The position numbers and the translations under genes are program-made. DNA of 19,339 bases. It comes from an uncultured Collinsella sp. GTDB lineage: Bacteria; Actinomycetota; Coriobacteriia; Coriobacteriales; Coriobacteriaceae. The stretch lies in assembly GCA_900546105.1 (NCBI GenBank), contig URBP01000036.1, forward strand, positions 1-19,339. The letters run 5' to 3'. The notes beneath the pieces were generated by a model that was not told the origin of the DNA, ran no database searches, and saw only the letters and a program-made list of their open reading frames with translations. This document shows positions 5,822 to 11,627 of the stretch, piece by piece (the stretch's first letter is position 1; the number at the start of each line of letters is the position of its first letter).

Positions 5822-7078
5822 ATGGCATTGCAGTTTACAGAGCGCGAGTTCATTCCCGTGCTGCTCGGTGGCGACATCAACGCCTATTCGGTGGCGCGCG
5901 CCTTCTACGAGGAGTACCAGGTCAAGAGCCTGGTCTTTGGCAAGTACCAGACGGGTCCCGCGTACCGCAGCCAGATTATCGACTACACGCCCAACGTGGA
6001 TATCGATACCATGCCCGTGATGCTCAGGACCGTCAACGGCATTGCCCAAGCGCATGCCGATAAGACGATTGTCCTTGTGGGCTGTGGCGATAACTATGTT
6101 GCCCTCGTGGCTCAGGCCAAGGATGCCCATGAGTTGGCGGATAACATCGTCGCGCCTTACGCTCCCTATAGCATGCTTGAGCAGTGTCAGAAGAAGGAGA
6201 TCTTCTACGAGCTGTGCGAGAAGCACGGCGTGCCCTATCCGCATACCTTTACCTTCACCATGGCGATGCTGAACGACCAAGGCGAGGCACCTGCCGAAGT
6301 GCTCGACCAAATCGATTTTCCCTACCCGATGATTCTGAAGCCTTCTGACGGCATCATGTGGTGGCAGCACGAGTTCGAGGGCCAGAAAAAGGCCTATGAG
6401 ATTGCCGACCGTGCCGAGCTGGAACAGGTCATTCGCGACTCGTATGCCAGCGGCTACACCGACGACCTGATCTTGCAGGATCGCGTGCCCGGCAACGACG
6501 AGTACATGCGCGTGCTCACCAGTTATTCCGACCGCAACGGCAAGGTGCGCATGATGTGCCTGGGTCACGTGCTGCTCGAGGAGCATCAGCCTCACGGTGT
6601 CGGCAACCACGCCTGTATCATCACCGAGCCCAATGATGAGCTCATGGGCGGTGTGCGCAAGTTGCTCGAGGACCTCCACTTTGTGGGCTATTCCAACTTT
6701 GACGTTAAGTACGACGAGCGCGACGGCTCGTTTAAGTTCTTCGATTTCAACACGCGCCAGGGCCGCAGCAACTACTACGTCACTAACAGCGGCTTTAACG
6801 TTGCCAAGTATGTGGTGGACGAGTATGTGTTCAACCGCCCGTTTGAGCCGGAGTTTGTGACGGCGCAGGACGAGGCGCTGTGGATGGTCGTCCCCATGGG
6901 CGTCGTCGACAAGTACGTCAAGGATCCCGAGCTGCGCGCTAAGGTGCATCGTCTGGACAAGGAAGGCAAGGGCGCCGACCCTTCGTTTATGAAGGGCGAC
7001 TTTGTCTTTAACCGCTGGCTGCGCATGTGGCACACCAAGCTGCGCCACTTTAAGCTGTTCAAGACGTATTACAAGTAG
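5822..7078 (+). CDS. ATP-grasp D-aspartate ligase (AslFm-like)
   Basis: This 418-residue ATP-grasp ligase closely resembles, as I recall it, the Enterococcus faecium D-aspartate ligase. Shared motifs include the start EFIPVLLGGDINAYSVAR, VGCGDNYV, YELCEKHGVPYP, PMILKPSDG, then ILQDRVPGNDEYMRVL and VRMMCLGHVLLEE. It ends its ATP-grasp core with FDVKYDERDGSFKFFDFNTRQGRS, carrying the Mg-binding E/N-type region, and has an RWL-rich C-terminal tail. The E. faecium enzyme adds D-Asp to the third-position Lys side chain of the peptidoglycan precursor to make the interpeptide bridge. Here it acts in the cytoplasm, before cross-linking. AGGAAG lies 5 nt before the ATG. The racemase follows and could supply D-Asp. 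Confidence 0.87.
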   Translation: MALQFTEREFIPVLLGGDINAYSVARAFYEEYQVKSLVFGKYQTGPAYRSQIIDYTPNVDIDTMPVMLRTVNGIAQAHADKTIVLVGCGDNYVALVAQAKDAHELADNIVAPYAPYSMLEQCQKKEIFYELCEKHGVPYPHTFTFTMAMLNDQGEAPAEVLDQIDFPYPMILKPSDGIMWWQHEFEGQKKAYEIADRAELEQVIRDSYASGYTDDLILQDRVPGNDEYMRVLTSYSDRNGKVRMMCLGHVLLEEHQPHGVGNHACIITEPNDELMGGVRKLLEDLHFVGYSNFDVKYDERDGSFKFFDFNTRQGRSNYYVTNSGFNVAKYVVDEYVFNRPFEPEFVTAQDEALWMVVPMGVVDKYVKDPELRAKVHRLDKEGKGADPSFMKGDFVFNRWLRMWHTKLRHFKLFKTYYK

Positions 7079-7087
7079 ATGAGTGCG

Positions 7088-7126
7088 GCGCCCGTCCGGT
7101 TTACATCGGGCGGGCGCGGGTATGAT
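7088..7126 (+). promoter_or_regulatory. GC hairpin followed directly by a -10 box, before the racemase
   Basis: GCGCCCGTCCG (7088-7098) pairs with CGGGCGGGCGC (7107-7117): an 11-bp stem with one G-U wobble and an 8-nt loop. There is no T-run. TATGAT (7121-7126) follows three bases later, and the palindrome GCGCAATTGCGC (7129-7140) covers the expected start site. This looks like a separate racemase promoter, possibly with operator function. Confidence 0.5.
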
Positions 7127-7162
7127 ACGCGCAATTGCGCAAGCGTCACCAAGGAGGCGGCG

Positions 7163-7909
7163 ATGGAAAAGCTGGGAGTTATCGGCGGCATGGGCGCCGA
7201 GGCCACGTCGTATTACTACGACCAGGTAGTGCGTCATACGGCTGCTGCCTGCGATCAGGAACATATCGACATGGTGGTGCTCTCCAAGTCGACCATGCCC
7301 GACCGCACGCTTGCCATTAAGACCGGCGAGCATGCCAAGCTGCTGGCGACCATGAAAGAGTGTGCCCAGGCACTCGAGTCGCTGGGCTGTGCGCACATTG
7401 CCATTCCCTGCAACACGTCGCACTACTTCTACGACCAGATCCAGTCGTTTACGAAGGTGCCGATTATTCACATGCCGCGTGAGTCGGTGCGCTATGCCCT
7501 TGCGGGTGCGGTGATGGGGGAGCGCGAGTTCGACCCCAACCTGAGTATGCCGGCCGAGTCGGTGCACAAGATTGGCATCATGGGCACCGACGGAACCGTG
7601 GGCGCGGGCGTCTACGGCCGCGAATGTAAGGCTGCGGGTGTTGAGGTCGTCTATCCCAGCGAGAAACGTCAGAACGATGTGATGTCGCTTATCTACGATG
7701 ATGTGAAGGCCGGACGTGAGCCCGATATGGATAAGTTCGACCGCGTGATGTGGGAGTTCGCCCGTAGCGGCTGCGACCGCGTCATTCTGGCCTGCACCGA
7801 GCTATCGGTGCTGCAGAAGTACCGAGAGATGCCCGAAATCACCCTCGACGCCATGGATGTCCTGGTGCGCGAATCCATCATCCGCAGCGGCGCCCCCTAC
7901 CGCCTCTAG
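7163..7909 (+). CDS. Aspartate/glutamate racemase family protein (probable aspartate racemase)
   Basis: This 248-residue PLP-independent racemase of the Asp/Glu family has the glycine-rich start LGVIGGMGAEAT, STMPDRT, and the two catalytic cysteines C83 in IPCNTSH and C211 in LACTEL. That spacing is consistent with a two-cysteine racemase. It interconverts L- and D-aspartate (or glutamate). The neighbouring D-aspartate ligase argues for aspartate as the substrate, feeding D-Asp to cell-wall synthesis. An insertion of about 25 residues between ESVRYALAG and SVHKIGIMG is longer than I expect for the family. The ATG at 7163 has AAGGAGG 5 nt upstream. The reading frame is open upstream, but this start is far better. 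Confidence 0.88.
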   Translation: MEKLGVIGGMGAEATSYYYDQVVRHTAAACDQEHIDMVVLSKSTMPDRTLAIKTGEHAKLLATMKECAQALESLGCAHIAIPCNTSHYFYDQIQSFTKVPIIHMPRESVRYALAGAVMGEREFDPNLSMPAESVHKIGIMGTDGTVGAGVYGRECKAAGVEVVYPSEKRQNDVMSLIYDDVKAGREPDMDKFDRVMWEFARSGCDRVILACTELSVLQKYREMPEITLDAMDVLVRESIIRSGAPYRL

Positions 7910-7915
7910 CTTCCG

Positions 7916-7950
7916 ACCTGCCAAAAAGGGACAGGTTTATTTTGGTAGGT
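7916..7950. repeat. REP-like palindromic element
   Basis: ACCTGCCAAAA (7916-7926) pairs with TTTTGGTAGGT (7940-7950): 11 positions with one G-U wobble, enclosing a loop that contains GGGACAGGTTTA. The core GGGACAGGTTTA resembles REP-like sequences common in bacterial genomes and parallels the GGGGACGTTCTTAAA element at 10546. Only this local structure is visible here; copy number elsewhere is unknown. Confidence 0.45.
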
Positions 7951-7969
7951 TTTATCTGGTGAAACAGTA

Positions 7970-8006
7970 AAGGCCTCGGCTCGTTTGGTGCGAGCCGAGG
8001 CCTTTT
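7970..8006. terminator. Bidirectional intrinsic terminator
   Basis: AAGGCCTCGGCTCG (7970-7983) pairs perfectly with CGAGCCGAGGCCTT (7991-8004), loop TTTGGTG. TTTT continues on the plus strand. On the minus strand the run after the stem is short (TTTACTG). It sits between the converging racemase and ecfT genes and can terminate at least the plus transcript. Confidence 0.85.
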
Positions 8007-8034
8007 GCGTGGGGCGGTTGCTGTCGGTGGTGAA

Positions 8035-8781
8035 CTAGAACAGGAAGCCGATGGCGATGAGGGCGATGCTGACGATGAGCACGGCGATGTCCAGGCCCTT
8101 GATGGGGTAGCGCTTGTACGAGCTGGCGCGCGTGCGCAGATAGAAGCCGCGCTGTTCTGCCGCCAAGGCTGTGGCATCGGTCTTGCTCACGCTCGAGATG
8201 AGCAGTGGCACGCACAGTGGCAGCATGAGCTTAAGCTTCTTGATGGGGTTCTTGGTGTCGTACTCGACGCCGCGTGCGGTCTGCGCCTCCATGATGGCGT
8301 TCATCTCCTGACCAAACACCGGCACAAAGCGCAGCGCCGTGGTAAAGGTGAAGGCATAGCGATACGGCACGTGCAGCACCTCGACGCAGGCGTTGGCAAG
8401 GTCGTTGAGCTTGGTCACCATGAGCATGAGGATGAGTGGTAACGCCACGCCCAGCAGGCGCAGACAGGCCTTTGATCCTGTGATGAGGCCCGTGTCGGTG
8501 ATAAAGCCCCACACCACGTTGCCATCGCGCATAAAGGCCAGCTGGAGCACCAGCATGATAAGCGCGAGCGGAATCAGCAACTTGAGCAGCGAGAACAGAC
8601 GGTTGACGACGCCGGCATAGGCACCCAGTACAAGGGTGAGTGCCAAAAAGCCCAGCAGCGCCACGTAGGTGTCGGATAAGAAGATGCCGACGATGATGGC
8701 GGCGGCGAGGCCCAGTTTGACGACGGGGTTCAGTCGATGCAGCAGCGTATCGCCCGGCATGTAGTCGATGACGTTAACCAC
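8035..8781 (-). CDS. ecfT: ECF transporter transmembrane coupling protein EcfT
   Basis: This is EcfT, the membrane scaffold linking the S component to the ATPases. From the GTG at 8781 it has 248 residues. It starts NVIDYMPGDTLLHRLNPVVKL, the standard EcfT opening, followed by about five hydrophobic segments. Two cytoplasmic coupling motifs are seen: MEAQTARGVEY, and AEQRGFYLR, which deviates from the usual ARG. It contains one Trp. The GTG start overlaps the stop of the ATPase gene (8 nt shared), consistent with translational coupling. AAGGAG lies about 10 nt upstream. An in-frame ATG at 8814 would lengthen it but lies deeper in the previous gene. Confidence 0.9.
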   Translation of the reverse strand: MVNVIDYMPGDTLLHRLNPVVKLGLAAAIIVGIFLSDTYVALLGFLALTLVLGAYAGVVNRLFSLLKLLIPLALIMLVLQLAFMRDGNVVWGFITDTGLITGSKACLRLLGVALPLILMLMVTKLNDLANACVEVLHVPYRYAFTFTTALRFVPVFGQEMNAIMEAQTARGVEYDTKNPIKKLKLMLPLCVPLLISSVSKTDATALAAEQRGFYLRTRASSYKRYPIKGLDIAVLIVSIALIAIGFLF

Positions 8782-10525
8782 GGTGGACCATCTCCTTGGT
8801 AATTCGAACGACATCGGTGACCTCGCTCACCTGCGCAAAAGCGGGCGAGACGGAAGATGCCAGACGGCGCGAGAGTTCAATAACCTGGGGAGGCTCCACG
8901 TAGGCACGCTGCATGAGATCGATGTTCGAGAATAGCTCGTGCGTGCGGCCGCGGTCGAGGATGCGACCGTCGGCCATTACCACAATGCGCTCGGCAAAAT
9001 CCGAGACGACTTCCATATCGTGGCAGACCATGATAACGGCGCAACCGCGCTCGGCCATGGTGCGCACCGTTTCCATGACGGTCATGCACTCGCGGTAATC
9101 AAGGCCGCTCGTGGGCTCGTCGAGCACGACGATCTTGGGCTCAACCACTACGACGGAGGCAAGCGCCACCATTTGTCGCTGACCGCGCGAGAGCGAGAAG
9201 GGCGCCTCGTCGGCAGGCAAGCCAAAGCGGTCGATGACGAGCTGGGCGCGACGCAGCGCCTCGGCGCGGTCGATGCCGGTAAGCTCCAGGCCAAAGGCGA
9301 CCTCGTCGAGCACGGTGTCCTTGCAGATCTGGCGGTCGGGGTTTTGGAAGAGGGTCGCGACCTCGCGAGCGATGCGGCTCGTGGGAACGGCTGCGGTATC
9401 CAGTCCCGTGACGCGCACGCTGCCCGAGGCGGGCTTAAGCAGGCCTGTGAGCAGTTTGGTGAGCGTGGTCTTGCCGGCGCCGTTTTGGCCGACGATGCCC
9501 ACGAGCTCGCCAGGATAGAGCGTCAGGCTAAGGTCGTGTACGGCGGCTCCGCCATTGGGATAGGCAAACTCAACATGGTCGAAGGTGAGTACGGGTTCGG
9601 CGTCCTTGGCATGAGGGCGCAACGACGGTGCATGCGGGGAACCGGCGGGCGCCTGAGCTTCGATAGCCGCGTGTGCGGGGTCGACGATGCCCGAAATCAT
9701 GCGCTCGGCCTCATCAACATCCAAACAGGGGGTGCCGCTGGCCAGGCCGTCGGCCTCGAGGCTGTTGAAAATGCGCGTGACACGCGGGCAATCGACGCCG
9801 ATGGCGCGGAGCTCATCGGCGTGTGCGAAGACCTCGTGCGGCTCGCCCTGTAGCGCGATTTCGCCATGATTGAGCACGAGCACGCGGTTGCAGTACTCCG
9901 AAAGCAGGGCGACCTTTTGCTCAACGACGACGATGGTGATGCCGAGTGCACGGTTGGCCTCACGCAGGGTCTCGAAAACCAGCGTGGAGCTGGCGGGGTC
10001 GAGTGCCGCGGTGGGCTCGTCGAGAACCAAGACGCGCGGACGCATGGCGAGAATGGCGGCGATGGCCACTTTTTGCTTTTGTCCGCCCGAGAGGGTGGCG
10101 ATCTCGCGGTCGCGCAGGTCGCTGATGCCGACGGTCTCGAGCGTTTCGCTCACGCGCTGCTCGATCTGGTCGTGGGGAACGCCAAAGTTCTCGAGGCCAA
10201 AGAGCATCTCGTCCTCGACGACCGAGGCGACCATCTGCGTGTCGATATCCTGCAGCACGCTGCCGACGATTTGTGACACGTCGGTGAGCGAGGCTTCGCA
10301 GGTGTCGTGGCCGTCAACCATGACGGACCCAAAGAACGTGCCGGTGTAGTGGTGGGGCACGGCACCCGACAGGCAAGCGGCAAGCGTGGACTTGCCGGCG
10401 CCCGAGGGCCCGATGATGCCGATGAAATCTCCCTTGTTCACGCTGAGCGAGATGTGGCTGAGCGCCTGCTCGGTCTGCGTGCCATGGGAGAACGAGACAT
10501 CGTCGACGTTGATGATCGTTTCCAT
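8774..10525 (-). CDS. Fused double ATP-binding protein of an ECF transporter (EcfA1-EcfA2 type)
   Basis: This 583-residue protein carries two ABC ATPase domains in one chain. Domain 1 has GPSGAGKST (39-47), a Q-loop in LQDIDTQ, LSGGQKQ (near 145) and LVLDEPTAALD. Domain 2 has GQNGAGKTT (346-354), FQNPDRQ, LSRGQRQ and VVLDEPTSGLD. A linker rich in Ala/Pro/His joins them (about 280-310). Switch-His is present in domain 2 (VCHDMEV), but domain 1 has VVVEQK, with Gln203 where a His is expected. Not a single Trp occurs. The two NBDs, EcfT and the S gene lie in one transcription unit. The ATG is preceded by AAAGG. The substrate is inferred from the operon leader. Confidence 0.9.
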   Translation of the reverse strand: METIINVDDVSFSHGTQTEQALSHISLSVNKGDFIGIIGPSGAGKSTLAACLSGAVPHHYTGTFFGSVMVDGHDTCEASLTDVSQIVGSVLQDIDTQMVASVVEDEMLFGLENFGVPHDQIEQRVSETLETVGISDLRDREIATLSGGQKQKVAIAAILAMRPRVLVLDEPTAALDPASSTLVFETLREANRALGITIVVVEQKVALLSEYCNRVLVLNHGEIALQGEPHEVFAHADELRAIGVDCPRVTRIFNSLEADGLASGTPCLDVDEAERMISGIVDPAHAAIEAQAPAGSPHAPSLRPHAKDAEPVLTFDHVEFAYPNGGAAVHDLSLTLYPGELVGIVGQNGAGKTTLTKLLTGLLKPASGSVRVTGLDTAAVPTSRIAREVATLFQNPDRQICKDTVLDEVAFGLELTGIDRAEALRRAQLVIDRFGLPADEAPFSLSRGQRQMVALASVVVVEPKIVVLDEPTSGLDYRECMTVMETVRTMAERGCAVIMVCHDMEVVSDFAERIVVMADGRILDRGRTHELFSNIDLMQRAYVEPPQVIELSRRLASSVSPAFAQVSEVTDVVRITKEMVHRG

Positions 10526-10545
10526 GGATACCTTTCATAGTCATT

Positions 10546-10616
10546 GGGGACGTTCTTAAATGACTAGTCGTTTAAGAACGTCCCCAAGAGCTCCTTAAAG
10601 AACGTCTCCAAGAGCT
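10546..10616. repeat. Long palindrome with a degenerate second arm, inside the ECF operon
   Basis: GGGGACGTTCTTAAA (10546-10560) and TTTAAGAACGTCCCC (10571-10585) are perfect inverted arms. The central TGACTAGTCG is itself nearly palindromic, so 40 bp form a single palindrome with one mismatched pair. A second copy of the right arm plus following bases (10595-10616) matches 10571-10592 with 20 of 22 identical. It lies between the S component and ATPase genes. REP-like, possibly an RNA processing or attenuation site. No transposase is nearby. Confidence 0.7.
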
Positions 10617-10655
10617 AGTTGTTTGGGACAGTCTTTACCGATGGGGCACTGTGGG

Positions 10656-11228
10656 TTAGTTGAGCTTCAGGGCCTTCTGGATGGGCAGGTAGAGGGCCCC
10701 GACCAGAATGGCGTTAAAGACGGCGGTCATGGCGACGACGGGCAGCATGGCGGCGGCGAGCTCGCCGACCACGCCGAGCATGGCCATCTTGATGACCATG
10801 AAGATGACGCCGGAGACAAAGGTAGTCAGGAAGGTTGCGACAATGGCGATCGCGGGCTTGACCTGACCGTTCTTGCCGGCGGCATTGACGATGGCGGCCA
10901 TGAGCATGGCGGCGATGCCCTCAGCGGCAAAATCAACGAACGGCGAAGTGGTGGTGATCTGGATCACGGCAGCCGAGATGAGGCCAATGACGAGCGCCTG
11001 GCCGATGTTGGGGCGAACGACCAGGATGGTGAGGCAGAAGGCCGAGATGATGAACTCGGGGCTGATCATGCCACCCGAGATGCCCGAGATGGCCTTGCCG
11101 ACGGTGAAGTTGAGGATGAAGCCTGCAGCGAGCAGGATGGCGAGCAGGACGAGAGCGCGGACGTCGAGTTTGCCGCGGTCGGCGGTCTGGACGGTGCGGG
11201 GCTGGGTGGCGGTGGTGTTCTGAGACAT
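10656..11228 (-). CDS. ECF transporter S component, predicted tryptophan importer
   Basis: This 190-residue integral membrane protein has about five or six hydrophobic segments. After a hydrophilic N-tail (about 1-30) come LVLLAILLAAGFILNFTV, ISPEFIISAFCLTILVV, LVIGLISAAVIQIT, FAAEGIAAMLMAAIV, AIVATFLTTFVSGVIFMVI and MLPVVAMTAVFNAILVGALYLPIQKAL. The shape fits the substrate-binding S component of an ECF transporter. No Trp is present anywhere in the protein. The ATG at 11228 has GAAAGGA 8 nt upstream; a TTG at 11258 is less likely. The preceding leader ORF with three Trp codons and terminator suggests tryptophan as substrate (inference). Family assignment rests on topology and on the ATPase and EcfT neighbours. 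Confidence 0.8.
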   Translation of the reverse strand: MSQNTTATQPRTVQTADRGKLDVRALVLLAILLAAGFILNFTVGKAISGISGGMISPEFIISAFCLTILVVRPNIGQALVIGLISAAVIQITTTSPFVDFAAEGIAAMLMAAIVNAAGKNGQVKPAIAIVATFLTTFVSGVIFMVIKMAMLGVVGELAAAMLPVVAMTAVFNAILVGALYLPIQKALKLN

Positions 11229-11273
11229 GGTGAAAATCCTTTCGGAAGGGGAGTGCAAGGGGAAAGCGGAGGC

Positions 11274-11403
11274 GCGTGATGCGAATGCGATCGGGCTCGA
11301 GATAGAAAAAGGCCCCCGGTCGAAACCGGAGGCCTTCTAATCACCTAGAGCGCAAAAACAGGCGTGAGGGACTCACTGTCGACCGATCGTATTCGCATCA
11401 CGC
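11274..11403 (-). repeat. Long inverted repeat enclosing the attenuator
   Basis: Bases 11274-11294 and 11383-11403 are complementary at 20 of 21 positions, separated by 88 nt that contain the leader ORF stop and the terminator. The leader-side arm starts at the last base of the third Trp codon, and the other arm is in the untranslated stretch before the S gene. See findings for interpretation. Confidence 0.8.
11304..11336 (-). terminator. Intrinsic terminator (attenuator) in the ECF operon leader
   Basis: On the minus transcript AAGGCCTCCGGT pairs with ACCGGGGGCCTT (12 bp, one U-G wobble) around a TTCG loop, followed by TTT to give a five-T run. On the plus strand the wobble becomes a mismatch, so it fits minus transcription. 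It sits 36 nt after the leader ORF stop and 76 nt before the S-component ATG. That is the arrangement of an attenuator. Confidence 0.85.
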
Positions 11404-11441
11404 CACCACCAGTTGTTGAGAGACTTCATCGTGTTCTTCAT
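11373..11441 (-). CDS. Tryptophan leader peptide (22 residues, three consecutive Trp)
   Basis: This 22-codon ORF is too short for routine gene callers. It starts with ATG at 11441, with AAGGAG 8 nt upstream. Codons 11-13 are TGG TGG TGG (11403-11411), preceded by Leu-Asn-Asn and followed by Arg-Asp-Ala, and it ends with TGA at 11373-11375. An intrinsic terminator follows downstream. A ribosome stalled at Trp codons through lack of charged tRNA-Trp would leave the downstream mRNA free to fold otherwise, allowing readthrough into the S component, ATPase and EcfT genes. Triple-Trp leaders of this type are known for trp biosynthetic operons. Here no biosynthetic gene follows. Confidence 0.87.
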   Translation of the reverse strand: MKNTMKSLNNWWWRDANTIGRQ

Positions 11442-11499
11442 GTCGGTGGCTCCTTTCGTGATGCCATGGCGCGGTCGCACCTAGTTGCTGTTGCGCTGC

Positions 11500-11508
11500 A
11501 CTATAGCA
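11500..11508 (-). promoter_or_regulatory. Extended -10 promoter of the Trp leader transcript
   Basis: On the minus strand TGC followed directly by TATAGT (-10 at 11500-11505) is an extended -10 element. The start site would be near 11493, giving about 50 nt before the leader ATG. The -35 region is poor, as is common with extended -10 promoters. Confidence 0.5.
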
Positions 11509-11532
11509 CAGCGAAATGCGTGCGGGGAAATC

Positions 11533-11616
11533 TTTTTTAAAAAGATTTCAGGCGGGTTTCCCGCCGGTCAAAAGAGCAGGCTAAGCGGGCGTGGTAACTC
11601 ATGTGCCCCGCCCGCT
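11533..11616 (-). terminator. Terminator of the C69 peptidase gene
   Basis: On the minus strand GGCGGG-AAA-CCCGCC (11551-11565) is followed by TGAAATCTTTTT, which itself opens a 10-1-10 A/T palindrome (11528-11548). A further stem, AGCGGGCG (11584-11591) with CGCCCGCT (11609-11616), lies just after the stop codon. At least the GGCGGG stem with its T-run is a plausible intrinsic terminator. Confidence 0.65.
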
Positions 11617-11627
11617 CGGCTAAGACG

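Noticed and set aside
5759..7567. A 602-codon open frame on the minus strand
   Set aside because: It lies antisense to the D-aspartate ligase and racemase, which have family motifs and ribosome binding sites. The product is rich in Arg/His/Leu in the pattern of antisense frames in GC-rich coding DNA, and no domain is recognised.
8939..9853. A 304-codon open frame on the plus strand
   Set aside because: It is antisense to the fused ABC ATPase, which has complete Walker motifs.
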